From positions 35,231,653-35,295,652 of the forward strand of contig NC_079478.1 of NCBI RefSeq assembly GCF_026230105.1: a stretch of DNA of 64,000 bases, read 5' to 3'. Each line of letters opens with the position of its first letter. The stretch's first letter is position 1. The DNA is from Diorhabda sublineata (Eukaryota > Arthropoda > Insecta > Coleoptera > Chrysomelidae). Positions 42,210 through 53,290 of this stretch are shown piece after piece. The notes under the pieces are model-generated. The model was given only the letters and a program-made list of their open reading frames with translations, was not told the DNA's origin and made no database searches. A program made the translations under genes and the position numbers.

Positions 42210-44700
42210 ATGAACTTGAATCAGTTTCTAGATTGCGATAAACAAGGTATCTACAATATAAAATTTTTTTTATGAAAAACGTATGGAAACATGTCGTACG
42301 ACGACATATTATATAATCAAATTTTAAATGTTGTTGTAAGTATCTTATTTGGTACTTACTTTTTGGATTATCTATCATAGTATGCAATTTTAGGTTATAT
42401 ATGTGCAAATTGAACGGTTTTTTAAAAATATAATTTTTATAACGAAATTTATAACATGTTCACGTAATTATTAAAGCCTGAAATTTTCAAAAACATCATA
42501 TTTTGAATATAAAAAATACAGTCTTCCAAAATGTTATTTTATATGAACTCCTAGCCCATTTATAATGAATACAGGGTGTTATATCTATGGAACAATTATA
42601 ATATCACCTTCTAAGCGTAAAAAAATTAAAGGAAAACATTTTTTTTAATTGGAAATTAAAGGAAAATATGACGTAATAAACTCTCTCAACCTAAACTGCA
42701 CTGTAGATTGTTATAAATAGTTTAAGCATCATATTTATCCCTTAAATATGAACGTCGTAAGCAAAACCGTTCGGTAAAAACTCATCTTCATAACTTATAA
42801 TCCTTCAGGAACCAGTAGATGATCCTGATAGAACACCTGCAGTTTTGTGAACAAATTATGTGATATTCATTTACGAAAAGCATTCTAGTGAAATCTGTTA
42901 TATTTTTGAAATAAATCTCAGCTTTAAAAACTGCATTTTCGTCAAGTACAGGACTATTATTATACTATATTAGAAAAATTTACATCCTGATCTAACCATT
43001 TAGAAGTATTTGGTTCCAATAACTTATAGATAGTACCTAAATCCTTAGCGACTCATTCGAAAAAAAGCAGAACAAGTTTTTGGGTTCCTTTTTCATCTGT
43101 CTGATTCATCACACGTTACTTTTTGCTTAATTGGTACCATATAGAACCGTTTTTTGATTGCTTGATCACTGGAGACGAATAATTAGTCCTAGATGATGAT
43201 TCAAAACGCAAAATGAAGTATCTCTTTTTGAAATAATCATCACCAGGATCGTAATTGAGTATTTGCAGTTTGGTGAACAAATTATGAGGCAATCTTTGAT
43301 AAAAATACATTCTAGTGAAATCTGGTCTACCTTTATATTGAATTATCGATAAAATCCTGATTAAAATTAACTTTTCTTCAAGGATTATATGATACTAAGT
43401 TGCAGGACTAATTTTCTCTACCTCATTTAGCTCATTTCGCAAAAGCTTTTCGTAAAAATCCCGTAGATTCCTTTCCAATCAAATATATAGATATAAAGCA
43501 ATTCCCAGACCTCAATACTTTCGAATTTTTTATACCGAAACCGGAGAAATAAATAAAAAATGAATATGATTCAATTCAAGCGATTTTTTTCGGTACCTTT
43601 ATCATCCGGGAGCAGTAGTTTCAGCTGAATAGTCTAAATCTTCATCAGGTAAAGCAATCCTGATAGATTTGTTCAAAACAAAGGACTTTTTGTCTTATTT
43701 TCTTCACTTTGCTTCAAATTTTTCGATATAGTTGACTGAATCATTAATTTCTTTTGCAGTATCTCCTCGACTTTACGACTTCGGTCAAATTAAATTGGAA
43801 GCGGATAATTCATCGCCAATTTTAACCCCACCACATACACCGACGTACTGTAACATGTCGCCGCCGTTAGTAAATCTCCCTTATCCTCAAAGCTGGTATC
43901 GTTCTGATTCGATAGAACCGAACTTTCCAACGGTGCATTCATACAACGCAGTTTTCATGAATCATTGGTTCAGAAACGCTGCCATTTACCATACCAGGGA
44001 TCATTATCAAGATGTGAACATGCCAAATAGGACACCTACTGGACCTAAACCTCTGGGAACTACAACGAGACCGAAAAAACAATTCATTTGCAAATATTGT
44101 AATAGACAGTTTACCAAAAGTTATAATTTGTTAATACACGAACGTACTCATACAGACGAAAGGCCGTATTCTTGTGATATATGCGGAAAGGCTTTCAGAA
44201 GACAGGACCATTTGAGAGATCACAGGTATGCATGCACCCGCCATCTATTAAACACATTTTATATTAAAAAAACTTTCGATTGTTTCAGATATATTCATAG
44301 TAAAGAAAAACCCTTCAAATGCAACGAATGCGGCAAAGGTTTCTGTCAATCTCGAACTTTGGCCGTACATAAAATCCTACATTTAGAAGAATCGCCGCAC
44401 AAATGCCCCGTATGTTCAAAATCCTTCAATCAACGATCGAATCTTAAAACCCACATGTTGACTCACACGGAACGTCCCGTTGAATGTATGCTGTGTTCAC
44501 AATTTTTCGTGAATTACACGGAACTCAAAAGTCACGAAATGACGCACTGTCAAAGGAAGTCGACATACGAATTACAGGTACCTAATTTAGTGACCGCAGC
44601 TACTACTTGTTTGGATTTAACAACGAAAAAAGTTAGTGACGATCATTCTAAGACTAATGTTAAACTAGGTTTTTCCATAGAGGATATAATGAAACGTTGA
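42210..44700 (+). CDS. odd: Odd-skipped family C2H2 zinc-finger transcription factor (odd/sob/bowl), three exons
   Basis: Proposed coding exons are 42210-42246, 43760-44225 and 44289-44700 (915 nt, 304 aa). Exons 2-3 are certain: five C2H2 fingers at about residues 121-143, 149-171, 177-199, 205-227 and 232-254. The interval RPYSCDICGKAFRRQDHLRD, RYIHSKEKPFKC, GFCQSRTLAVHKILH and SFNQRSNLKTH is diagnostic of Odd/Sob/Bowl proteins. The last residues, FSIEDIMKR, are the eh1-like motif by which this family recruits Groucho to repress transcription. Exon 2 opens after TTTCTTTTGCAG with two bases of a split codon, so an upstream exon must end in phase 1. Exon 1 (MNLNQFLDCDKQ plus one base, donor GTATCT) supplies exactly that and is inferred. 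The protein is nuclear and acts in segmentation and limb or gut patterning in insects. Drosophila Odd has four fingers while Sob and Bowl have five, so the exact paralogue is open. It is much shorter than the Drosophila members. The fourth linker (HTERP) is one residue short. Confidence 0.88.
42247..43759 (+). other. Intron 1 of the odd-family gene (proposed), 1513 bp
   Basis: Donor AAG|GTATCT and acceptor TTTCTTTTGCAG|TA. AT-rich, with no transposon or coding motif that I recognise, unlike the flanking DNA. The acceptor is strong; the donor depends on the exon 1 proposal. Confidence 0.6.
44226..44288 (+). other. Intron 2 of the odd-family gene, 63 bp, in frame and stop-free
   Basis: Donor CACAG|GTATGC, acceptor TTGTTTCAG|AT. 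Removing it restores LRDHRYIHSKEKPFKC, the unbroken junction between fingers two and three found in the family. Retained, it would add 21 residues inside the His-His spacing of finger two and wreck that finger. Confidence 0.93.
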
Positions 44701-44771
44701 TTCAGATCTTTAAACATATTTATCAAAATGTTGACCCGTTTTATAAGAAGTTACTCAAGTTTCATATTTTA

Positions 44772-44777
44772 ATAAAT
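44772..44777 (+). terminator. Candidate polyadenylation signal of the odd-family gene
   Basis: AATAAA 72 bp past the TGA. A second AATAAA is at 45201-45206, just before the transposable element at 45238. Either could be used. Confidence 0.4.
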
Positions 44778-45235
44778 TCATTTGAATTATTTCTAGCGCC
44801 GCGACTCGAGCTCTCGTTCACCGACGAGTTTATACGATCTAGATTTATTCTCGAATGTTCTGCTTCGAGATTTCTATTGAGCCCTTCGCGCGTATATAAT
44901 TTCCTAAGATTAAAATTGAGTTTGATTTAATATAAACAGAATATCGTATCTAGAGCTTGTTTACAGTGTTCTTTTTTGATTTTGCCGATTCCAAACTGAT
45001 TTTGAATACGTGAACAAAATAGTTTAACTAATATTTTTTATTTATATAAAATTTCCGGATTAGTTGCATTAAATGAAGATTTCGGACGTTCATCAAAGTT
45101 TAATTCTTAAATGAAAAAAATATTAACAAATAATTTCACCTCTCACTTTCCGGATAATATTTACGTAGATTTTCCTTGGTTTCTTTAATCCTCACGTATA
45201 AATAAAGCTGGAAACTCGAAATCCTGATATTATAG
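44778..45235. other. 3' flank of the odd-family gene
   Basis: Possibly 3' UTR if the distal AATAAA is used. No other feature. Confidence 0.4.
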
Positions 45236-45237
45236 TA

Positions 45238-45945
45238 CAAGGTGTCTCAAGAAAAGGACAAGTAACGAGTTTTTTTTTTTAAATAAAATCGTCCAAATAA
45301 CGTAAACTTTAGATTTGATATAACCCGAGAGGAAAAAATCCATAGGAGTGAAATTGGGACTGCGTGGAGGCCAAATCACGAACTCATAGCGCAGAGACAC
45401 GTGTGCAGCTGCTCCGTCCCACTGGAACTATGTTATTTGGTTAAAACCATTGAAGTTTCACAATTCAGACACGAAGAAGTCGACTAACATCTGCAAATAA
45501 TGCTCTGAATTGATTTTAACTGTGCCAAACGGGGTTTCGGATGTTTATGTTGCATGTGACAATGACCTTCTTCCGGAAACTTTGGAAAGCGCTTAGTCAT
45601 CTAGTTTACGAAATCAAGCCTCTGAATACTGATACTTCATTTCTTGTACCGACTGAATTTTGTAAAAGTGCATCTCCAAAATGTATTTAAAGCAACAATA
45701 CGCTTCCGAATGGAGTCAGGCTCGTCACGAACAGACAGAGCAAGACTGTCAACGTTTTCGACCGTTCCAGAAGACTTTGGACGCCCGGATTTTGGTTCGT
45801 ATCCATTTTCCAATTAATTAACCGCCTGAATCATTATTTAAACAACGAAAAATGCATAAATTTCTACGCCGAATTACCTTTTGATTGACATACTTGGGAA
45901 TAGCTGCGTTCACGCAATAAACAATACTTTTTTTGAGCCACCTTG
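45238..45945 (-). mobile_element. Internally deleted Tc1/mariner-superfamily element with TIRs
   Basis: The left end CAAGGTGTCTCAAGAAAAGG and inward-read right end CAAGGTGGCTCAAAAAAAGT match for about 20 bp. TA flanks both sides (45236-45237 and 45946-45947). At 708 bp it is too short for a whole transposase. The minus strand retains RYEFVIWPPRSPNFTPMDFF and then SGYIKSKVYVIW (third catalytic Asp block), and DSIRKRIVALNT upstream. The coding remnant belongs to the same broad group as the element at 6439-7545. It inserted about 540 bp downstream of the odd-family stop codon. Confidence 0.75.
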
Positions 45946-46382
45946 TATCTGTCAGAGATCAATTGAAGTTTCGGGGTTAAGTACCGTAGTAAATATCATA
46001 AAGAAACTGGTTTGAACTTTTAGTAACTTCTTATTATCAAAATATTGTAAAAATAATGTACAAACAACTTGAAGGAAAAAGATTTAAAGCGCATACGATC
46101 TAAAAGTGTATTTCAGAAAATCGAAACATTTTTTTCACTTATTTTCATTTCATTTGACTCGACAGCGAGTCAAAATTCATTATTTTTCCGACGTGGTGGA
46201 AACAGATAAAATCGTAGGACGACTGTGGTGAAACTGGAATCTTCCTGGGAGCTAAACCCTGCGTTACATTCAACCCCCAAAGGCAAGGAACATCGTCTCA
46301 ATACCTGGTTGTAGTCCGTTCTTTTCCGCGGTTGTCAAAAATGCCGATAAGAATTTTTATTTTAAGACTGTGTCTTGTGTTT

Positions 46383-47250
46383 TCAAAGAGGCAGCCTAAG
46401 TTGTGACTGCGAGGACCAGCTCTCATACCAGCGCTTTGGTGGTCTTCCAGGCGGTCTACTTGTATTGGGTCTCTCTTCCTTTGCGATTTTCGCCAGTCGA
46501 TCGTTGTTCATTCTATTGACATGATCTCTCCATGTTCTTCTTCTAGTTCTGGCCCATCTCACTATATCCGGAACGTCACACATTCTTCTGATTTCATTGC
46601 TCCTTATTCTGTCTCTTAGTGTTTTCCCTGTGATTGAACGTAATGTCTTCATCTCGGTTGTTCTAAGAATCCGTTTAGTAGTTGCAGTCTCCGCCCTCGT
46701 TTCTATGGCGTATGTCATTACGAAACTAAAACGTAATAATTCAATTCCATCAGCGTAGGATCATCAAATAGTCTTCTGCCCTTCACATTCCAGGTTGTTT
46801 TTCACTTCGTCAGCCTACAACTAAACACAACTCCCTAGTATTTGTAGGATTTTCAATATTGGTTGTTGCGGTGGGTCTTCATCTCTTGGAATCTTCTACT
46901 TGCCGTTTCCTCAGCTTCTTGTCCTCATTCTTGGTAGATCTGATGCACCAAGTGATTGGATTTGAAACTTCTTACGGTTACTTCAAATAATATATCCCCA
47001 CGCATACAGCATGATGGAGAAAAGAATAACGTTGATGAAATTCCAGTTCTTGCTTGGATCTTTTAGTAATATTCTATCTTTGGATAGAATTCCGTGGTTT
47101 GGGATGATTCCAACGGTATTTCTTATTTGTGAATCGTTTTTCCGTTATCTTCTGGCCTCTTCCTTTTACTTTCAAAGAATATAGCTTGTGTCTTCTTTAT
47201 GGTGCTGCTGTTCAAGTTGTACGCACGTCCTGAAAATCTGACTCTTTGCG
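46383..47250 (-). pseudogene. LINE ORF2 C-terminal pseudogene
   Basis: The minus strand reads MTYAIETRAETATTKRILRT, EMKTLRSITGKTLRDRIRSN, EIRRMCDVPDIVRWARTRRR, TWRDHVNRMNNDRLAKIAKE and NTSRPPGRPPKRWYESW. This order is the conserved post-RT tail of a LINE group very abundant in insects. About 110 codons are open. Upstream on the same strand (46760-47250), frames such as FKYxGVVFSCRLT continue the RT-to-tail region with several stops. The end lies 438 bp from the element at 45238-45945. Confidence 0.8.
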
Positions 47251-47299
47251 CCCAGTTCATTTCAAGTCAAACATCCACATTTTATGAACATAAAAATCA

Positions 47300-49185
47300 C
47301 TAAGTTGCTGCCAGCTTGGGAAAACTATATGAGGTTAATCAAAGCATTGGACAATGTTTGTTTTGTCATTTTATTCCACTGCTAACCCAACCTCAAACCT
47401 TCACTCAATCTGTAGTTAATTATAGAAATTTTTTAAATTTTGAATTTCTTAGACCTTTTGATAAGTTTAGGTTTCTAAACCTTCTTGATTTTAGGTCTCT
47501 TTTGTTTCAAAATTCTGTTTTTTTTTCAAATAATTTTCTTCTTTATTCAAAATATTTTGATAAAGACTTAAAGTAGAGTCGAAAAATAATTTTGAAACTG
47601 AAGAGACCTAAAATAAAGATTCAGAAACATAAATTATAGAAATTTTGATAATTTTTCCAAGTAAAATTTTGTATCTAGATATATTTGGTGCTTAAAGCAC
47701 GTTTCGGTAAAAGTTTGCTTTTTATTTTTTTCCTTTATGAACCCATGTATGTTTGCCAAAGATGTTAAATGTTAAGTGTCTACCTCTTAAGAGACTGAAA
47801 AGGAACCAATTCGACAGTTACCTTTAGATCTCACACTAACAGATTTAATATATTAGTTATTTATAAGAAATGTAGAGTTGCCACTACAATAAAAACATAG
47901 GTATGTCCTCCCCTTTTATTTAGGAAAACTTTCACATATAAAAATTGCTAGAATTATACTTAGAAATGTCAAATTTTGCGGTATTTCTTCAAGAAGATTC
48001 TTATTTTTCAAAATGAAATACAAAAAACAATCAAGGTTTGGCCCTGATATAAGAAAAGTTCCTCTGCAAGAGTTGCGGTGCATTATTGAGCTGGTTACCA
48101 CCAGTTCACAAGAAAGACTCATAAAACCTGCAATACCAATGAACGTAAGGTTCTTATTTGATAGAAGAAGATGGGAAAATTGTCAAGGTATGCAACGTAC
48201 TTTTCTTGGAGATATATGGAAGTTTCGATTTGATTTGTGAAGAAAGGAATCATCTATAGAGCGATTTTGAGTCCAACAAGAAATCATTGTCTCTAGATAA
48301 TCTGCGTGGGAATACTATGAACTACGGGGGAGCTTGCACCATAAAAGTTTTATCATCTAACAAAGAATCTGGAAATGGAAAATCTAGAAAATCGAAGTAT
48401 ATCTTGCCGGTCTTCATGCAGGAAGGAAAAATCTACTTTCACCTAAAAGATTGGTTGGAATTGTCTGCATTGCATTGTCCTCAATCCTAACAATAGTCAA
48501 AATAATGAACAAAGAAAACTTCTGTTTGTTAATCTGTCTCAAAGTTTGATTATTTGGGTTGGTAATCTAGGGGATTACATTATCTTCATTCCTGGTACAC
48601 TAATGGCTATCCAAATTCGACTATAACCTGGCGGAATAAAAACTGTTGTTTTTTATTCAACCAAATAGAGCGCCACTACATTTTATTGACGTTTTCTAAT
48701 TTTTTTTTCAATGTATAAGAAGAAAATGATGTTTTTAAATAATTTATTTCTTTCTCTTGCTTTGAACCCTAGTAGATTGTTAAATAATAATCGTCCTAGA
48801 AGGTCCTATAGATCCCAAACGTCTTCAAAATATCAGCAATTGAAAAATGGATTATACGGAAACATTATTTATACAAACTCGAAATATTTTATAAAACAAT
48901 ATAAACTATTGCGACAGAGCATAAAATATGGTACCTACGAGACCACAAAGACCCAATAAAGAAGCTAAACTCATTCCCGACTAACCAACGAAGAATCTTA
49001 ATAGAAGCATATGATGATGATGATTATGATGCTGATGATGATGATAGATTTTTGATTGGAGAAAGGAAAACTCACTCAAGCATAACTTCAATTTGAATTA
49101 TTTTAAGCTGGTACTTTTATAGTTCTAATTTTATTGGAAAAATTTTCTGTGTTGGACCCCTAGAAATCGATTGGCTTTTGAGTAA
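47300..49185. other. No recognisable gene
   Basis: Open frames of 67-86 codons occur at 47316, 48013, 48287 and 48711 on the plus strand. None has a motif I recognise, and they are not joined by convincing splice sites. A small inverted repeat involves TTTTAGGTCTCTT at about 47490 and AAGAGACCTAAAA at about 47600; the same word occurs at 36937. Confidence 0.4.
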
Positions 49186-49189
49186 ATGA

Positions 49190-49192
49190 CTT

Positions 49193-49226
<34 letters not shown>

Positions 49227-49227
49227 A
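49190..49227. repeat. GTT microsatellite
   Basis: About eleven GTT units, preceded at 49007-49044 by an imperfect ATG/GATGAT run (ATGATGATGATTATGATGC). Confidence 0.92.
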
Positions 49228-49229
49228 GT

Positions 49230-50265
49230 GCTCGATATAAATTGAAGGGTTGAGGCAGGAACTCCCACACCAATTTCCTATTCTGAGACTCCATTATACA
49301 TGTGGAAACGTCTTTTTGGGATGTGAATCCGGATTCTCAGAACTGCTGATGATTAATTTAGGCAGAGCGTCTCCCTTTTGAATTTTAGGCGACCCAAATA
49401 CCTACTGCAGGGTGCATCAAAGTTGGTTAAGGGTTTCTTGATTGTTCGACGTATATTTGTTTTCATTTCTGCCCTTAGCATATTGTTATTCTCCCCCAAC
49501 ATAACCTTAACAACAGATTAATCTTTTGAATTGTAGTTTTTTCTTTGGAGACATCCTGCATACATTTTTTTATTTCAGTGGCTAGCCTACGTCTTCGAAA
49601 TTTATCAAAAGTTATTTTTAATTATGTACATATTATAAGTTACTATAGTTTTAAGGAAAAAAACATTTTTATTCTCGATGAAAATAAATATTTATTTCCC
49701 AAGCTTGTTATCTTTTATTTGCTTTACCATATACGGTTCTCTATCCTTGTAGTAAGAGCAAATATTTAAAAGGATATTTGATTAAAAAACATATGACAAA
49801 TTACGGTTATATATAGTGAAGTTTTTAATACGAAAACGCCAAGCAATGAGTGATTTTTGACATAACTGAATTCAAAAAAAAACCACTTGGTATTTTTTAT
49901 ACATATCCAGGTATTACTAAATTACTAGAAAAAGTTTTTCATTTTTTACCAGATCAGAAGTAGGTAAAGTCCAAATTCTTTCTTCTGGTAGTATAGGCAT
50001 GAACGGGCCTCTCAATTTAGTTGTGAAAATATAACGAATAGTAATTTGAAGATAGATTCTAAGAGGTGCAAACTACAAGACCCTCAAAAAAGCAAACCAT
50101 AGCAAAAACGCGATTGGCGCAATGGGTGAGTGGTAAGTTGTTGAATCAGTACCAGAATCGAGCTCTTCAGACATTGTTTCGACAAGTTTTCTACGTGTAC
50201 ACACAATTGAAAGGCACCGCCAATATGGAAACTAAGAAACTTGAATTTGAGGATCGTTGTTGTTG
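49230..50265. other. No recognisable gene
   Basis: AT-rich; no supported feature. The 74-codon frame at 49545 is hydrophobic and has no domain. Confidence 0.4.
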
Positions 50266-50269
50266 AGTT

Positions 50270-50465
50270 TTAGAACGTTTTCTCAATGTTTAAACAGTTC
50301 CGTTAGACCAGGACTTAAGCTTGTATATCTGAACTACTCCAGATTGCACTGCTGTCATCTGAGAATAAAGTGAATTTACCTTTAGTTCTCAAGCTATGAC
50401 ATCATTAATGAATGGCAACTGGATCCAAAACTGAACCCTGAGGTACACCACTGCTGGCAATTACA
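50270..50465 (-). pseudogene. LINE reverse transcriptase fragment
   Basis: The minus strand gives GVPQGSVLDPVAIHSLMMS, the QGSVLGP block of non-LTR RTs with G changed to D. About 25 residues on comes KFTLFSDDSSAIWSSSDIQA, the F(A/S)DD catalytic box with its usual surroundings. Order and distance are as in Jockey/R1-type RTs. A stop and a shift are present. Confidence 0.68.
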
Positions 50466-50479
50466 TGTCAACAGCCCGA

Positions 50480-51145
50480 ACCGGCTGGTTTGACATGAAT
50501 TCGTTTGAAATCCTACTTTCACATATCAACTCAACTCGAGCACCAGATTTAGCAACTGTTGTCGTTGAAGATAACTCAGCAAAACATTTTTCTCCCATGG
50601 TAATGGTCTCCTCTACCCTCCTGATATCACTGGACACCTGGAGAGAGAAGACTCGGTATTCCGAAAACCTTCCAAATGTTGTTTTTCAATTTATGGAAAC
50701 CAGTGTTTGCTAATATAGGTAAAAACTTATAATCAGGTTTCATATCCTTCCGATTCTACTCAACTGCTTAAGAGAATTCGCAACGATCTTTTGAGCTATT
50801 GCTAGAAGCCTGGATTCCTCTTCGAGACTCAAAAGAGGAAAAATCCAGCCAGGCAAAAGTTTACCAGCAGATTCACCAACTTCACAAATCTGTATCGGGA
50901 TCAGAAGTTGCAAAGGCTACTAAGTCTATCTGGTCTTAAAAAAGGTGAGAACCCAAAGAAAAAAAATCGTGTTGTCAGCTCAAAATACGTAATTTGTTCC
51001 ATTGATTGGAAAAATTGGAAGAGTCCGATAGATCTCTACTTTACGTGCGACTCTAACTCAGGTAAAGACTTTGATCCTAATGAAGTTTTTTTCACAGTTT
51101 ATACTCAGTTTTCTTTCTTCACTCAATTTTGAGAAATATAATACA
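50480..51145. other. No recognisable gene
   Basis: Frames of 74-82 codons without identifiable motif. Confidence 0.4.
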
Positions 51146-51149
51146 AATT

Positions 51150-51760
51150 CCGGGGCATACGAGGTCTGGCTATTAAATAACGAGACCGGGCACCTAGAGG
51201 GCACCCTAGACGAGTTGGATATCTAGATATCTTGTCTTGGCATGTCCCAAAATACGTTTTTCTCGTTAAATTAAAAAAAACTCCAAATGACTGCTAAAAA
51301 TTGCTGTAAGAGGCCTATGGGGATAATTCTCTATCTGGAGCGCGTGTTTTTGAGTGGTGTAAGCGTTTTAATGAGGGCCGAGAGAGTTTGTCAATTTTGG
51401 CAAAATTGCGAAAACGAGTTTGTAAAAAACGGCTCGATTTTGCACCAGGACAACGCACCTGTCCATAACGCGTTATCTGTGAAGCAGTATTTGGCCAGTA
51501 AGCGTCGTACTCACCAGATTTTGCACCGTGAGACTTTTTTTTGTTATAAGATATAAAATTTGCTTTGAAAGGGACCCGATTCGAGTCTATGGAAGCGGTA
51601 AAGTAAAAAACGTTAGAAATCCAAAAGACCCTCACCAAAGAAGACTTCCAGCGCTGCTTGGATCAATGGAAAAAACGTATTGGAAGGTGTGTGGCGAGGG
51701 AAGGGGAGTATATTGAAGGGGAGCGTTCGAATGTAGAATAATTTTTATAATAAAACCCTT
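51150..51760 (+). pseudogene. Internally deleted mariner-like element
   Basis: At about 51158 the sequence ACGAGGTCTGGCTATTAAAT resembles the outer end of a mariner-like element. A frame then gives LERVFEWCKRFNEGRESLSI, part of the N-terminal HTH region. It jumps directly to NGSILHQDNAPVHNALSVKQ and YLASK (second catalytic Asp). After a frame change come CAPCDFFL-like and FALKGTRFESMEAVKK, TLTKEDFQRCLDQWKKRIGR and EGEYIEGE, the usual C-terminus. About half of the coding region (end of HTH to mid-catalytic) is missing at a single junction near 51400. Confidence 0.7.
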
Positions 51761-52930
51761 TTTCGAAACCAATTTTTTTCGGGAAATTGCTGGGAAATTT
51801 TTGACTTATTCGAAAAAATGTGTCTCGAAAAGGTGGGCAAGTTTAAGGTAATGACAGAATGACAAATAAATCTAAACAAGGTTGCCGATATTAAGAAATG
51901 TACTATTGCTTCTAAGACTTCGGCACGTTATTAATTAATTAATAATTCTAAAACGAAATGTTTCCTTTTTCTTATACAGTGTGCGACCCCATGCAGACTT
52001 ATTAACACTTCACACGGTTAGAATACTTTTCTTTTTATTACCAAAAAATTTCAACATCATTTAATGGCTAACTGGTTGCCGCTTTTTTATGTTTAAAATC
52101 GTAAAAACGGTTATTTACGAGTATCAGAAGGTTTTTAACGTTTCATGTATATATTTCTAACACACGCACACTAGTTGCTCTATTTTTTGTTGGACATTGC
52201 CCATAATAAAGGAATAGGCAATAATCATAAACGGATGTTGAATACAATCAATTCAGAAACAACGAAATAGCTTCTAGGAATTTTACGACGTTTTACATTC
52301 AAAAGGTATACAGTTAAGTTAAAAAATTTTACTGATATTTAGGGTTTTTCTAAGATTCTACATTTTCAAAAATCGTATCGCTCAAGTTTAGTATAAAAGT
52401 AGATAATCAAAGTACGCCCAATTTAAACCCATATAAATGATAGGAAGATCTAATCAAACACTATACACTACACTATAAACTTATAACAATTCACTTGTCA
52501 CTATCATTTTAATAATTTATTATTACGACTATTTATTTAAAACTAACAACTAACTGCGTTTACACAAATCATTTCTGTACCTAAATAAACTATTACAAAG
52601 TTCTAGAACAAAAAGAAACAAATAAATAGACTTTGCTTGAAATTATTTAAAAGAAATACTATAAATAAACCGCCTGATATAAATAAACGTGTGTACAAAT
52701 AAGCATCGAAAAGCGTCGCGCGAATTCGCCGAAATTTTAAAATTTAATAGTAGCTGAACAGGGTCGGCTAAGGGAACCATTTTGCGAACTTGTTTGTAAT
52801 AGTTATTTATTATACAAGGGAAAAAGTTGCCAAGGAAACTACTAAAGTAATCGAATAAACGTTAATTTAATTTTGTGATTTGATTTAAAAATTATGGTTT
52901 TGAATAAGTAATTTTTAATAGTATATAGTA
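51761..52930. other. No recognisable gene
   Basis: AT-rich with AATAAA-like words; nothing supported. Confidence 0.4.
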
Positions 52931-52935
52931 AAAAA

Positions 52936-53065
52936 ATGTCTGATTTTGAGTTTTCTTCGACTCCACCGGAATTAGTAGAAGTAACCTCACAAAAATTATT
53001 ACCAAATGAATCGCGGAAAATTTACGAAACCGCGTATTCAAGATGGATAAAATTGAAGATGTTTT
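52936..53065 (+). pseudogene. Possible Crypton-like recombinase N-terminal fragment
   Basis: The open frame reads STPPELVEVTSQKLLPNESR and then KIYETAYSRWIKLK. It parallels the start of the recombinase relics at 21550 (LLPEKSREQYLKEYNSFM-like) and 54470. The motif LLPxxSRxxYExxYxxW is the entry to the N-terminal SAM-like region in this insect family. The frame then drifts and ends at 53128. Confidence 0.42.
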
Positions 53066-53173
53066 TTTGGAATTTTGAAATTGCCAAAGACTTTTTATTT
53101 TTACGCGTATACAAACTAGTGATTTTTTAAATGATTCTCCCGATGAATTAACCTGGAATGTCTGGAAACATTG

Positions 53174-53290
53174 GTGATATTCATACTGAACACTTTGTTC
53201 ACACCACCACTAGACCAACACCTTTAGAGACTGTTTTATACTAAATTGTCCCGTCAAGGAGGTTTTCCCAGAGCAAATTTTTCTTGTTTT
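53174..53290 (-). repeat. Penelope-type terminal fragment
   Basis: ATATTCATACTGAACAC at about 53178-53194 is the reverse complement of the GTGTTCAGTATGAATAT found at 30488-30504. The following CACCACCACTAGACCAACAC and CCTTTAGAGACTG match the rest of the terminal repeat in degraded form. The AAGGAGGTTTTCCC at about 53257 recurs at 8668. Confidence 0.5.

Noticed and set aside
43732..43759. Start of the odd-family reading frame at 43732
   Set aside because: The first codon there is TTG and the stretch ends in a textbook polypyrimidine-CAG acceptor at 43759, so it is intron, not coding.
48013..48490. Two plus-strand frames that might be exons of a small gene
   Set aside because: No motif, no clear splice pairing. 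A 45-bp patch similar to 39820-39868 suggests repeat origin instead.
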